A stretch of DNA of 64,000 nucleotides from Pandoraea nosoerga (lineage in GTDB: Bacteria > Pseudomonadota > Gammaproteobacteria > Burkholderiales > Burkholderiaceae). Below the pieces are notes generated by a model. The model did no database searches, was not told where the DNA came from, and saw nothing but the letters and a program-made list of their open reading frames with translations. The stretch covers positions 124,001-188,000 of the forward strand of contig NZ_CABPSC010000007.1 in the NCBI RefSeq assembly GCF_902459585.1, written 5' to 3'. Below, piece after piece: positions 16,129-25,569 of this stretch (position 1 is the stretch's first letter; the number at the start of each line of letters is the position of its first letter). The translations under genes were made by a program, and so were the position numbers.

Positions 16129-16466
16129 GGCGCTCCTTTCGTCGTTCGTGCTGGGCATTACGGCGGCGAACGCGACGAAAGCCAAGTTGCAGGCCCAGAA
16201 GCGCCCGGCATTGGCGACGGCTGCGAGTGCCAATCGGCCTCTCTGAACTTCCGGTCGTGGGCATGCGCGGGGGCGCGGAATCCTTCCTCGGAATCGCGCA
16301 CATATGGCGGGGTTTCCGACCCGTGGCGAGGCACAGCGGAGAAGCGGGTTTCGTTTCTTGTTAAACTACGCCACCAGAAATTCTGTGCCCCGGACGTATA
16401 TCGCGTCTCGGGGCGTTATTGTTGCTTCTGCCGGTAGTCGAGCGCTGTAACGTTCGGCAGTGCCGC
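16129..16466. other. Gene-free junction between the island and the polysaccharide locus
   Basis: 338 bp with no convincing gene. It contains a GCCCCG...CGGGGC stem (16387-16414) followed by a weakly T-rich stretch, and a short palindrome CAGAAATTCTG at 16375-16385. These could be a transcription terminator or part of the island end. No tRNA was recognised. Confidence 0.5.
16387..16424 (+). terminator. Possible stem-loop terminator
   Basis: GCCCCG at 16387-16392 pairs with CGGGGC at 16409-16414, with inner ACG/CGT pairs. A moderately T-rich run (GTTATTGTTGCTTC) follows. It is weak as an intrinsic terminator and may simply separate the convergently placed units. Confidence 0.3.
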
Positions 16467-17573
16467 TTATGTCAACAAACTTCGGTACAGGTCGAGATAG
16501 CTGCCGATCATCCGATTGCTAGTAAAAAGGTCAAGAAAGCGTTCGCGCGCGGCGTGCCCCATTCTCTCGCGTTCCGCGGGAGCTTGCCAAAGCCTCACAA
16601 GTGCAGCTCGCAACGCATTGACGTTCGCTGGCGGCACGACGATACCTGTTTGTTCTGCGACGTTGATAAACGTCGTTCCGGTGCCGATCTCCGCTGAGAT
16701 CATCGGCTTACCATGCATCGCAGCTTCGAGTAGCGAGATGCCGAATGCTTCGGACCTGATGTGCGAGGGAAAGACGAACCCGGAGCACAGACGTAGCAAG
16801 GCGTTCTTATCGCTTTCCGATAGAGCCCCCAAGAACTTGATGTTCGCGAGACCGCGCGCGGACGCCTCGAGCGATGGGCGCAGTGGGCCATCGCCGACAA
16901 TGACAATTTGGCAATCGGTTCCTCGCGCGGCCTCGATCAGATACTCCACACCCTTGTAGTATCTCAGGACGCCGACAAACAGGAAGAAGCGAGGGCCAAG
17001 ACACGCCAACCAGCGTGCGAGCGTGGCGTCGTCCGGTGGTTGATATGTCGATTCGTCCAGGCCGAAAGGAATGATCGCTACTTTGTCTTTGAACCGCTGC
17101 AGTCCCGGGCTCGTAAGAGCGTAATTTGGCGACGTGGCGACAATCTTGTCGACACTGCCCAAAAACCAGTGCTGCAGCGGACGATATAGTTGAAGCAGTG
17201 CTTTTTGGCGGACGATATCCGAGTGATATGTTACGACGGTAGGCTTGCGGTGTCGCGCCAGTGCATGAGCGACGTCCATGAACGGCCACGGGAAATGGTA
17301 ATGCACAATGTCGGCCGACTTAGCCAATTCGTGTAAATCACCTATCGCGGAAACAGAAACGGTATTCGACGCAATCTCAAAATTGCGGCGGGCACGATAC
17401 AGCGTGTATCCGGCTACTGTATCAGAGCCCACCGGTGCCCCCGGAGGGGCAATCGTAAGCACGTTGTTGCGAGTGCCGACCCGGGTGCACCCTATCGCAA
17501 TCTGATGAATGACCTGCTCAACACCACCGAAGGTGTCTGGATAGGCGGTTTTGTAAAACTGAAGAATATTCAT
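16467..17573 (-). CDS. Glycosyltransferase family 4
   Basis: 368-aa GT-B retaining glycosyltransferase, predicted to act at the cytoplasmic face of the inner membrane in assembling a lipid-linked O-antigen or capsule. The N-terminal domain has FGGVEQVIHQIA (acceptor side). The donor domain has FVGVLRYYKGVEYLIEAA, VGDGPLRPSL, and the EX7E motif SEAFGISLLE with sugar-nucleotide-binding glutamates. Last gene of the minus-strand polysaccharide operon, 61 bp after the ABC ATPase. The sugar donor is not predictable; GDP-linked donors are likely given manC and gmd in the same operon. Confidence 0.85.
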   Translation of the reverse strand: MNILQFYKTAYPDTFGGVEQVIHQIAIGCTRVGTRNNVLTIAPPGAPVGSDTVAGYTLYRARRNFEIASNTVSVSAIGDLHELAKSADIVHYHFPWPFMDVAHALARHRKPTVVTYHSDIVRQKALLQLYRPLQHWFLGSVDKIVATSPNYALTSPGLQRFKDKVAIIPFGLDESTYQPPDDATLARWLACLGPRFFLFVGVLRYYKGVEYLIEAARGTDCQIVIVGDGPLRPSLEASARGLANIKFLGALSESDKNALLRLCSGFVFPSHIRSEAFGISLLEAAMHGKPMISAEIGTGTTFINVAEQTGIVVPPANVNALRAALVRLWQAPAERERMGHAARERFLDLFTSNRMIGSYLDLYRSLLT

Positions 17574-17634
17574 CGGGAACAGTGGCTCTTGATTATGCAG
17601 TTACGGCTTTGGTAGCCACGCCCATCGAACAATA

Positions 17635-18372
17635 CTAGGACGTATATCGCGCAACTATCTCGTCCGGGGTGCCGTCTGCCACGATCTGTCCCTGTTCCAT
17701 CAATATCGCACGGTCACAATACGATTTGACAGCGCCCAGATCGTGAGAGGAGAGCACGACGATACGCGAGCTGGTAATTAATTTGTCCAGTCGAGCTTTT
17801 GCTTTTGCTCGGAACGATTCATCGCCAGCACCAATGACCTCGTCCAAAATCAAGATGTCCGGTGTGAAATGAGTAGAGATTGCGAACGCTAGGCGGAGGA
17901 ACATCCCTGTCGAGTACGTTCGTACAGGAAGGTTGATGAAATCTCCGAGCTCGGAAAATTCGACGATTTCGTCAACGGCCTTATTGGCTTCACGGAATGA
18001 AAAACCCATGAAAACTAGACGGAAAACGATATTTTTCAGTCCGGTCGCGTTTGGCTCCATCCCGAGTGTGAAATCCGTCAGCGCGCTGATTTTGCCACGT
18101 AACGTCACTTCACCACTGGTGGGAGGATAAACGCCAGACAAAACGCGGAGCAAAGTGGTCTTGCCTGCCCCGTTATGGCCCACAATCCCCAGTCGACAAC
18201 CATCGTCGATGCGCAGCGAAATATCGCGAAGCGCATGTACATAGTTCACCAGTTCAGTTTTCCTGCTGCCGCCGAGCACGCCGCCCACTTTTTGGGAGAG
18301 CAGTGACTGGAGAGAGTGAGAGTAGTGGCCCATCAACGGGTATCGCAGATGTACCGATTTCAGTTCAATCAT
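17635..18372 (-). CDS. wzt: Polysaccharide ABC exporter ATPase (Wzt/KpsT-like)
   Basis: 245-aa nucleotide-binding protein. Walker A GHNGAGKTTLL, signature YSTGMFLRLAFA and Walker B ILILDEVIGAGDE are present. It energises export of the completed undecaprenyl-linked polysaccharide with the permease encoded just upstream (7-bp gap). At this length it lacks the C-terminal carbohydrate-binding domain of long Wzt proteins, so export probably does not depend on recognising a terminal cap, as in KpsT-like or short Wzt exporters. Confidence 0.88.
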   Translation of the reverse strand: MIELKSVHLRYPLMGHYSHSLQSLLSQKVGGVLGGSRKTELVNYVHALRDISLRIDDGCRLGIVGHNGAGKTTLLRVLSGVYPPTSGEVTLRGKISALTDFTLGMEPNATGLKNIVFRLVFMGFSFREANKAVDEIVEFSELGDFINLPVRTYSTGMFLRLAFAISTHFTPDILILDEVIGAGDESFRAKAKARLDKLITSSRIVVLSSHDLGAVKSYCDRAILMEQGQIVADGTPDEIVARYTS

Positions 18373-18379
18373 CTCAAAC

Positions 18380-19153
18380 TCAGACCCAGTAAATAATTTC
18401 GCGATTCATCCGCGAATATACGATCAGCGAAAGCAGGATAGTCAGTGCGGTCCATGCGCAGAGGGACAAGAGTGCCCACTCATTGACCGCTATACCGATG
18501 AGCGGATTTCGAATCAATTCAAGCAACGATGCAAACGGGTTTATATACACGTACTTCCGATATTGCTCCGGCAGAAATGTGACCTTCCACATAATGGGCG
18601 TGACCAGAAAGATCAGCTGGAACAAAAGACCAACGAGCTGGATCAGGTCCCTGAACCGAGTGCACATTGCTGCGACGAAATAGGTCGCAAAGAAAATAAA
18701 AACGAACGCTAAGAGCAGCCCTGCGAGAAACTCCCAGTTCAGGTTCGGATGAACATCACTCGACCACAAAAGCAGCACGATAATCGTGGGAGCGTTATGC
18801 AGCAACGTGAGCACGTTTCTATAGATATGTGCACCGATGGACAGCATGAACGGCTGCTTATCGTTTAAGTAAAGCCGTGCGTCTGCGATGAACGCACCAG
18901 AGCTATCATTGATCGTTTGGGAAATGAACAGATAGACGATATGACCCACGCCGACGTATGGCAAATATTCCGAAATTTGCATTCGCCAGATAAGCGACCA
19001 CACGAGGCCCGTGCACAGAATTTGCACCAGCGTGGTAATGCTCAACCACGTCTGGCCAAACTTGGAACGGGCGTACCGCGTACGCAACGTAGTAATACCC
19101 ATCAAGTGAACCAGACGCCAATTTCTCAGCGTATACAGAAAGTCATTCAACAT
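18380..19153 (-). CDS. wzm: Polysaccharide ABC exporter permease (Wzm-like, ABC-2 type)
   Basis: 257-aa integral membrane protein with about six hydrophobic helices. The N-terminal amphipathic stretch ends in TTLRTRYARSKFGQTWLSI, typical of Wzm/KpsM, and the C-terminal region has INPFASLLELIRNPLIG. The ATG at 19153 lies inside the end of the upstream glycosyltransferase gene (11-bp overlap); a longer reading to 19210 lacks homology. It forms the exporter with the downstream ATPase. Confidence 0.87.
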   Translation of the reverse strand: MLNDFLYTLRNWRLVHLMGITTLRTRYARSKFGQTWLSITTLVQILCTGLVWSLIWRMQISEYLPYVGVGHIVYLFISQTINDSSGAFIADARLYLNDKQPFMLSIGAHIYRNVLTLLHNAPTIIVLLLWSSDVHPNLNWEFLAGLLLAFVFIFFATYFVAAMCTRFRDLIQLVGLLFQLIFLVTPIMWKVTFLPEQYRKYVYINPFASLLELIRNPLIGIAVNEWALLSLCAWTALTILLSLIVYSRMNREIIYWV

Positions 19154-20534
19154 TTGCCAGCCTGTCGAACATGTTAGCGTACTGCTGTGACGACTCGCTC
19201 CACTCCACAACCAAATCGCGCGTTTCGCGCAGATTAGCTTCGCGGAGTGCCTCGGAAGCCATCAGTGCTTCAATCTTTTTCGCGGTCGCCCGGACATCGG
19301 TAAATACCGCGCTGGTATGCGGTGGCGGAGTCTGATCGGAGGTCTGCTCGAGTACATGCCGACCAATGTTGACTAACGTGGGCGTGCCGACACTGGCGGC
19401 CTCGAATTGTGGGTACACACCCAAGCCACCCTCCACGAAGCTGGGGTGCAGTACGAGATCTGCTATGTAATACAGTGCGGCGTGCTGAAACGCCGGTACA
19501 CGAATGATCTCGTGAATGCGCTCATACAAAATCGGGTATTGCTCTTTGGCTTCTACCGGTACTTCGGCGGTGAAAACAAAGTGATATTGGTACTCGGCTT
19601 CGTTAGAAACCAGGTAGTTCATCAGCTCGAGCAACGCGCCGAAGCCTTTGTACGGTCGCAACTGCGTCGATACCATCAAAATCTTGTCTCGCGGTCGCTG
19701 GACTTTCTGCAACAAACGCCAAAGGACCGATTTGTTAACCAAATCCTTGGCGAGCTGTAGGCGTGCCGCGCTGCGCGACTCGCCCGAATATTTTTCGGGA
19801 CTCCACGCATCTAGAAGCCCTGCGGCATTCCTTTTTCCGATGGCTTGCAGCTTGGGAAGGAATTGAGCATAGCTTGGACTTCCGTTATGCAGCACTGTGA
19901 TCTTGGCGGGGTTCATTTTCAGAACGCGCGTAAGATAGTCTTGGTTGGCTTCCGACTGGGTGGAGATCCACGTGGCGTCCTCGAAATGAGAACGAAACTT
20001 GCGCAGCAGAATCGGCGCAATACCGGCAAATTCGCGGTATTCGAAAACGAAAGGATCCCAGAACGAGCAGACTTTTTTCGCCTTGATGCGTTCGGTTCCC
20101 GGAATGATCGGGGTCGGGAACCAATAGACCGTGCGGCCTGGCAGGAACCATCCTCTGCGTTGAAGAAAATAGTGCCAGTAAAGCGAGAGCGAGTACTTGG
20201 CGAGTTCCCACCGCACGGAGAAACTATGGAAACGGGGCAACCGAAATTTGGTTGCTGCGATCTCGATCAGACTCGGTGAGTCTTGCGAAGACAGCGTAAT
20301 CTCGACGCTCCTCTTACGTTTGCCGAAACCGATGGGATGAACGCGTACGTTCGGGTGCTTTTCGAGCACCTTCCGCAGATCCGGTGCGTGATCTTTAGAT
20401 ACGACCACACAAAATCGGCTGTCGGCCGGCGCGTGGGTCAAAATGTTCTCTACAGTTTGCGCGATACCTTCTCCGCGCCACGAAGAGCCAGGGCGCAACG
20501 GCAGCCAAACGACATGTTCCTGCGGATCAGACAA
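19143..20534 (-). CDS. Glycosyltransferase (GT-B fold)
   Basis: 463 aa. A glycosyltransferase-like C-terminal half contains MVSTQLRPYKGFGALLELM, DLVLHPSFVEGGLGVYPQFEAASVGTPTLV and an acidic acceptor region. The second glutamate-type motif is degenerate compared with GT4. The N-terminal half includes WLPLRPGSSWRGEGIAQTVE. Start is TTG at 20534 behind GGAG, overlapping the HAD gene stop. It is part of the perosamine-type O-antigen operon and is predicted to add one sugar to the growing repeat. Confidence 0.75.
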   Translation of the reverse strand: MSDPQEHVVWLPLRPGSSWRGEGIAQTVENILTHAPADSRFCVVVSKDHAPDLRKVLEKHPNVRVHPIGFGKRKRSVEITLSSQDSPSLIEIAATKFRLPRFHSFSVRWELAKYSLSLYWHYFLQRRGWFLPGRTVYWFPTPIIPGTERIKAKKVCSFWDPFVFEYREFAGIAPILLRKFRSHFEDATWISTQSEANQDYLTRVLKMNPAKITVLHNGSPSYAQFLPKLQAIGKRNAAGLLDAWSPEKYSGESRSAARLQLAKDLVNKSVLWRLLQKVQRPRDKILMVSTQLRPYKGFGALLELMNYLVSNEAEYQYHFVFTAEVPVEAKEQYPILYERIHEIIRVPAFQHAALYYIADLVLHPSFVEGGLGVYPQFEAASVGTPTLVNIGRHVLEQTSDQTPPPHTSAVFTDVRATAKKIEALMASEALREANLRETRDLVVEWSESSQQYANMFDRLANVE

Positions 20535-20856
20535 TTAGCTCGCTCCATGACTTGAACTGACGGCCGCGATCATCGATAAAGAAATTGACGATCGGTTTTC
20601 CCATGATCAGCTGATCGTAGACGAAGCCGTGCTGGTCGAGCCAATGCTTGGTCACACGGTATTGTTCCCACCCACGCGCCGTCCAGAGGATGATCGTGTT
20701 GTCATGCTCCTTTAGCATGCGCAGCGCCTCTACCGCGCCTTCCAGGGGCGTCGCGAGCGGTCGCTCGAAGGTCTTCTCTTCCGTGCAAATGGTGCCGTCG
20801 ATGTCGATACACAGCGTTTTGCCGCGAACGTTAAGCAATGAATCGGTAAAAGTCAC
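20527..20856 (-). CDS. Small HAD-family phosphatase
   Basis: 109 aa capless HAD hydrolase. The nucleophile motif is CIDIDGTIC with Asp18 and Asp20. Then come ILWTARGWEQYR (motif II Thr), a lysine in KPIVNFF (motif III), and FIDDRG (motif IV). Similar small HADs occur in capsule and O-antigen clusters. It starts at GTG 20856, overlapping the ATP-grasp gene by 26 bp, so the two are probably coupled. Its substrate may be a phosphorylated precursor used by the ATP-grasp ligase; that is inference. Confidence 0.75.
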   Translation of the reverse strand: MTFTDSLLNVRGKTLCIDIDGTICTEEKTFERPLATPLEGAVEALRMLKEHDNTIILWTARGWEQYRVTKHWLDQHGFVYDQLIMGKPIVNFFIDDRGRQFKSWSELIV

Positions 20857-21760
20857 GTCGTGCTCTCTTCATTTCTAAGGGGCGGAACTCCCGGCGGGGG
20901 AGCGAAATACCGAACGACTCTTCGACAAATAACTCGATGACAGGAAAACCGGCGGCGATCGAAGCTGTTACGCCACCACCGAGCCGAGCGTTGATTTCAA
21001 TGAGTACAGTTTCGCCCGAATCGCTCTGGAACGTCTGAACCGTCAATGGACCCCAGAACAGCCCCGAACGGGCAATTTTATCGAATACGGCCATCTCGCT
21101 TTCGCGAGGTTGTCGAACAACGCAGTGATCGACTTCCCCGTCGATCACTGCGAGTCGATCTCGCGAACTCGCGTGAACATTACCTTTTTCGTCGATGTAC
21201 AAATCGTGCGTGGTTTCTGCGCCTCTGATGAGTTCCTGAATAATGTGCGTGGACTCGAGCCCGGAAAGCAGATGATGTTGATCTGGACCGAGGATGTGGA
21301 TGCCTTTGCCGCCAAATCCCTCAATGGGTTTCGCGATAACGGTGATCTTTTCTTTCAGATTGCTGAAATAGCGCCGAGGATGGCGAATGCTCACCTGTTC
21401 GCAAAACTCCGACGTAAGCGCTTTGTTCAGAGATATCTCCGCGCCTTGCAGCGAGGGGCCGACAATGCGGCCACCGCCAAAATCCTTGCCCGCGAGGCGG
21501 GCGATGGACGGAATTGCTGCGTCCATGCAGCCCAGTACGCTGGCCCGGCGCATTTTCAAAAACTCACTCAGATAGATGTCGAAGTCGGCATCCTTGAACT
21601 TGGGGGCTGCGACGACTTCGGCGACAGCGGAGATCGGGTAAAAATCTTCCGAGCGTTCAAGCGAATAGAACCGCGCACCGCCTTGCGGCTGCAACAGACT
21701 ATCGATTTGCTCTGCCAGCGTAACGCGTCGGGCGCCGCCAAGGAGGGCGATGTTGGGCAC
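20831..21760 (-). CDS. ATP-grasp ligase
   Basis: 309 aa with an ATP-grasp fold. The central segment KITVIAKPIEGFGGKGIHIL provides the lysine and glycine-rich loop. IIQELIRGAETTHDLYID is the next strand, and VLIEINARLGGGVTASIAAGFPVIEL carries the metal-binding E and N residues. Such enzymes make amide or peptide bonds from a carboxylate and an amine through an acyl phosphate. In this operon it may acylate an amino sugar, for example perosamine. It starts at GTG 21760 with GAGG 6 bp upstream and is followed by an overlapping HAD gene. The true substrates are unknown. Confidence 0.75.
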   Translation of the reverse strand: MPNIALLGGARRVTLAEQIDSLLQPQGGARFYSLERSEDFYPISAVAEVVAAPKFKDADFDIYLSEFLKMRRASVLGCMDAAIPSIARLAGKDFGGGRIVGPSLQGAEISLNKALTSEFCEQVSIRHPRRYFSNLKEKITVIAKPIEGFGGKGIHILGPDQHHLLSGLESTHIIQELIRGAETTHDLYIDEKGNVHASSRDRLAVIDGEVDHCVVRQPRESEMAVFDKIARSGLFWGPLTVQTFQSDSGETVLIEINARLGGGVTASIAAGFPVIELFVEESFGISLPRREFRPLEMKRARRDFYRFIA

Positions 21761-21888
21761 TTGGGGCCTCGCTTACTAGTGTCGTTTGGGGAGTGGCAGG
21801 CCGGGGCAGAATGGTCTGCGGCCCCGGCCCGAACTCCATGTCGGCAGGTATTTACCGCGTTGGAGTCTTACTACTGAAATGTGTGCAG

Positions 21889-22971
21889 CTAGCGCCAAAA
21901 GGCAGATAGACTCTCACACACAAAATGAACATTGTCGCGTGTCAAACCGGGCCAGCTCGGGAGGTTCAGGCCCGTCGCAGAGACCTGTTCGGCACCCGGG
22001 AAGTGACCTTCCGATGAGCAATGGGGAAGCGTATGAGCCGGATAGAATACCGGCCGTGTTTCGATGCCCTTCGCTTTTAGGTGGTCGCGCACCGGTTGAC
22101 GTTGAGCCGGGTCATCGACGGAGACCGAGCACATCCAGAACGAATGCCTTGTGCCAGGCTGTTCGTCATGCGTTTTGAGCGGGAGATTCGAGAGACCCTC
22201 GCGATACCACGAAGCTATCTCGCGCTTCTTTGCGATGATTTCTTCCGCCTGTTCGAGTTGAGCGAGACCAATGGCCGCCGCGATGTTCGTCATGCGATAG
22301 TTGTACGCAAGAGTGTCATGCCAGTATTCTCGCGTGGGAGAAACGCCTTGGTTTTTGAGGTGGTATGCGCGTTCCGCGACGGCTTTTTCGCGGAAGACAA
22401 CCATGCCACCTTCGCCCGTCGTGATTGTCTTGTTTCCGAAAAAACTGAAGGTAGCCACGTCTCCGAACGTGCCGACGTGTTGCCCCTTATATAACGTGCC
22501 GAATGCTTCGGCGGCATCCTCAACCAATAGCAGTTTATTCTCGCGGCAAATGGTCGAGATGGCGTCCATGTCGCAGGGCAGGCCGTATAGATGGACTACC
22601 ATCACTGCTTTGGTGCGCGGTGTGATTTTCCGCCGAACATCGTCCGGATCGATTTGCCATGTCGATGCCAGAGAGTCCACATAAACTGGTGTGGCACCCG
22701 TTTGCAAGATAGTATTGATCGAAGCCACATAAGTCAGCGTGGGGACGATGACTTCGTCACCGGGACCGACGCCGAGCGCTTCCAACGCCAAGTGAATGGC
22801 AACCGTACCATTAGACACAGTGGTGACGTGGCCGGCACCGATGAACTTGGCGAAACCTTGCTCAAAGCGGCTAATGAATTCGCCTTTGGATGAAATCCAC
22901 GTCGAATCCAGGCACTCGTTGACGTATGCCTTTTCGCGGCCCGTCAAATAGGGTTTGTAGACAGGGATCAT
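21889..22971 (-). CDS. DegT/DnrJ/EryC1-family sugar aminotransferase, GDP-perosamine synthase-like
   Basis: 360-aa PLP-dependent aminotransferase. The PLP Lys is K181 in FSFFGNKTITTGEGG; EDAAEAFG (151-158) contributes the cofactor-binding Asp. The sequence IPVYKPYLTGREKAYVNECLDSTWISSKG at the N-terminus resembles RfbE/Per. With manC and gmd directly upstream, the likely reaction is GDP-4-keto-6-deoxymannose plus glutamate to GDP-perosamine (4-amino-4,6-dideoxymannose). It lies 18 bp after gmd. Other DegT specificities cannot be excluded from sequence alone. Confidence 0.83.
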   Translation of the reverse strand: MIPVYKPYLTGREKAYVNECLDSTWISSKGEFISRFEQGFAKFIGAGHVTTVSNGTVAIHLALEALGVGPGDEVIVPTLTYVASINTILQTGATPVYVDSLASTWQIDPDDVRRKITPRTKAVMVVHLYGLPCDMDAISTICRENKLLLVEDAAEAFGTLYKGQHVGTFGDVATFSFFGNKTITTGEGGMVVFREKAVAERAYHLKNQGVSPTREYWHDTLAYNYRMTNIAAAIGLAQLEQAEEIIAKKREIASWYREGLSNLPLKTHDEQPGTRHSFWMCSVSVDDPAQRQPVRDHLKAKGIETRPVFYPAHTLPHCSSEGHFPGAEQVSATGLNLPSWPGLTRDNVHFVCESLSAFWR

Positions 22972-22989
22972 GACAGACGGATATACCGC

Positions 22990-24081
22990 TTACTCGTTGT
23001 AGTTAAAGTACTTGAAGCCATGCTGCTTGACCAGTTCGTCGCGCTGCGCACCCTTCATGTCTTCCCTCATCATCTCCGATACCAGTTCCTGGAACGACGT
23101 CGCGGGAACCCAGCCCAGTTTTTCACGCGCTTTGGTCGGATCACCGAGAAGCGTTTCGACTTCCGACGGACGGAAATACCGCGGATCGACGGCCACGATG
23201 CATTTGCCAGTCGCTACGTCGTAACCCTTCTCGTCAATATCTTTGCCTTCCCAGCGAATTGCGATACCGATTTCGCGGGCGGCGACTTCGACGAACTCGC
23301 GAACCGAATGTTGCTCACCGGTGGCGATAACGAAATCCTCGGGTTCGCTTTGCTGCAGCATCAGCCACTGCATTTCGACATAGTCACGAGCGTGGCCCCA
23401 ATCACGCAGCGCGTTCATGTTGCCGAGGTACAAGCAGTCCTGCAGACCGAGTTTGATACGAGCAAGGGCACGAGTGATTTTGCGCGTTACAAACGTTTCG
23501 CCGCGAATGGGAGACTCATGGTTGAAGAGAATCCCATTACAAGCGTAGATTCCGTACGCTTCGCGGTAGTTAACCGTGATCCAGTAGGCGTACATTTTTG
23601 CGACCGCGTACGGTGAGCGCGGATAAAATGGCGTGGTTTCCTTCTGTGGAATTTCTTGCACCAGACCATACAGCTCCGACGTTGACGCTTGGTAGAATTT
23701 GGTCTTTTCCTCAAGCCCCGCAATTCGAATCGCCTCTAGAATGCGAAGTGCACCCAATGCGTCGGAATTCGCGGTGTATTCCGGTTCCTGGAACGAGACA
23801 GCCACGTGGCTTTGTGCGGCCAGATTATAAATTTCGTCCGGCCGGACTTCGTTGACAATCCGGATCAGGCTCGACGAATCCGTCAGGTCGCCGTAGTGGA
23901 GCGTCAGGTCATAACCTTTATCGTGCGGATCATGATAGAGATGATCGATACGATCGGTATTGAACAGCGACGCTCGGCGACGGACGCCGTGCACCTCGTA
24001 GCCTTTTGTCAACAAGAACTCCGCGAGATATGCGCCATCCTGCCCGGTAATGCCAGTAATTAGTGCTCGCTTCTTAGTCAA
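22990..24081 (-). CDS. gmd: GDP-mannose 4,6-dehydratase
   Basis: About 363-aa extended SDR enzyme converting GDP-mannose to GDP-4-keto-6-deoxymannose. The Rossmann motif is [12 protein letters not shown] near the N-terminus. STSELYG carries the catalytic threonine/serine and glutamate region, and [10 protein letters not shown] carries the catalytic Yxxx[18 protein letters not shown] is the family signature. The TTG at 24081 has GAGG at good spacing; a TTG at 24093 is also possible. It sits between manC and the aminotransferase and supplies the common intermediate for perosamine or rhamnose-type sugars. Confidence 0.95.
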   Translation of the reverse strand: MTKKRALITGITGQDGAYLAEFLLTKGYEVHGVRRRASLFNTDRIDHLYHDPHDKGYDLTLHYGDLTDSSSLIRIVNEVRPDEIYNLAAQSHVAVSFQEPEYTANSDALGALRILEAIRIAGLEEKTKFYQASTSELYGLVQEIPQKETTPFYPRSPYAVAKMYAYWITVNYREAYGIYACNGILFNHESPIRGETFVTRKITRALARIKLGLQDCLYLGNMNALRDWGHARDYVEMQWLMLQQSEPEDFVIATGEQHSVREFVEVAAREIGIAIRWEGKDIDEKGYDVATGKCIVAVDPRYFRPSEVETLLGDPTKAREKLGWVPATSFQELVSEMMREDMKGAQRDELVKQHGFKYFNYNE

Positions 24082-24096
24082 AATATTCCTCAACTC

Positions 24097-25569
24097 TTAT
24101 TGACGACCGTACACATCGTCGAATCGCTTGATATCGTCTTCGCCCAGATACCCCCCGCTTTGTACTTCGATAATCACAAGCGGGAGGCGACCTGGGTTGG
24201 CCAGTCGATGCTTGTGACCTGCGGGAATGTATGTTGACTCGTTTGTATTTACGAGAAATTCACGATCTCCATTGACGACCTGAGCCATGCCGGAGACCAC
24301 GATCCAGTGTTCGCTGCGATGGTAATGCATCTGCAAGCTGAGACTGGCGCCAGGCTTCACTTCAATACGTTTGATCTTGAAGCCGTTGCCTTCTTCCAAA
24401 ACGGTATACGTGCCCCAGGGGCGATGTACCGTTCGATGAAGTTTGTGGGCTTCGTGGCCGGAACGCTTCAACTCGGCGTAGATATGCTTTACGTCCTGGG
24501 AGCGGGATTTGTCGGCCACCAGCACGGCGTCAGGTGTGTCGACAATCACGAGATTCTCCACGCCGACGGTGCTCACCAAGCGGCCATCACTATGAATCGT
24601 GCAATTCCGTGTGTCGTGGGCGAGGACTTCGCCTTGGAGGCGATTGCCGTTGGCGTCGGCAGGCGACAGTTCGCCAAGCGCTGTCCATGATCCGATATCA
24701 CTCCATCCGATGTCGCAGGGAATGACCGCCACGGCACTGGACTTCTCCATAATTGCGTAATCGAGAGATTCGTCGCGCACTGCCGGGAACTTGTCACCAT
24801 CAAGGGCGACTCGTAGCGAGCCAGCTGTCGTCATGCTGTTGCTCTGCTCGCTGATACACAGGGCCGTGGCGTCGAGAATATCCGCGCAATGCTCGCGCAT
24901 TTGTGCGAGCATTGCGCCGGCTGTGAAGCAGAACATACCGGAGTTCCAGAGAAAACGTCCCGATTCTACATAATGGCGGGCCTTTTCTTCGGACGGCTTC
25001 TCGACGAATCGCACGACTGAACGCTGATTCGCCTCGATATAGCCATAACCTGTTTCGGGCGACGTCGGGGCAATTCCGAACGTCACCAGTTTTCCCTGGG
25101 CGGCCAGATTGGACGCTTCAGCGACGGCAGCAGTAAACGCCGCCTGATTTTGAATGATGTGGTCTGCCGCAAGCACCAAAATCTGAGCGTCCTCCCCATA
25201 GCGCTGAGCAACCTGAAGGGCAGCAGCAGCAATGGCAGGAGCAGTGTTACGCCCACACGGCTCAAGAATGAACGAGGTGCACACGCCATCGATATCCAAC
25301 TCACGAAACTCGTCTTCCATCTTGAAGAGCAGGTTTCCGTTGGTGACGACGAGAATGTCGCTAACGCCAGGTAGAGATGCGCCACGCAGAAAAGCCTTTT
25401 GAATCAAACTCTGGCCATCCGCGAGTCGGATAAACGGTTTCGGGTGGAGCTCGCGCGAAACTGGCCACAAGCGTGAACCCGCGCCGCCACAAAGAATGAC
25501 GGGAATCAACCTGCCAGGCTGCCCGTTTGTCGTCGGCGTTGGATTTTTCGTCATATTCTCATTTCCCAT
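24097..25569 (-). CDS. manC: Mannose-1-phosphate guanylyltransferase / mannose-6-phosphate isomerase
   Basis: 490-aa bifunctional type II enzyme. The N-terminal nucleotidyltransferase has CGGAGSRLWPVSRELHPKPF; FVEKPSEEKA is the sugar-phosphate site; the C-terminal cupin isomerase has HYHRSEHWIVVSGMAQV. It makes mannose-1-P and GDP-mannose for the pathway. First gene of the polysaccharide operon; an alternative ATG at 25554 has GGGAAATGAG-like sequence upstream. The promoter should lie in the AT-rich stretch at 25575-25700. Confidence 0.93.
   Translation of the reverse strand: MGNENMTKNPTPTTNGQPGRLIPVILCGGAGSRLWPVSRELHPKPFIRLADGQSLIQKAFLRGASLPGVSDILVVTNGNLLFKMEDEFRELDIDGVCTSFILEPCGRNTAPAIAAAALQVAQRYGEDAQILVLAADHIIQNQAAFTAAVAEASNLAAQGKLVTFGIAPTSPETGYGYIEANQRSVVRFVEKPSEEKARHYVESGRFLWNSGMFCFTAGAMLAQMREHCADILDATALCISEQSNSMTTAGSLRVALDGDKFPAVRDESLDYAIMEKSSAVAVIPCDIGWSDIGSWTALGELSPADANGNRLQGEVLAHDTRNCTIHSDGRLVSTVGVENLVIVDTPDAVLVADKSRSQDVKHIYAELKRSGHEAHKLHRTVHRPWGTYTVLEEGNGFKIKRIEVKPGASLSLQMHYHRSEHWIVVSGMAQVVNGDREFLVNTNESTYIPAGHKHRLANPGRLPLVIIEVQSGGYLGEDDIKRFDDVYGRQ

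Noticed and set aside
16129-16466. A tRNA or att site at the island edge
   Set aside because: No cloverleaf or direct repeat with the left side could be found by eye.
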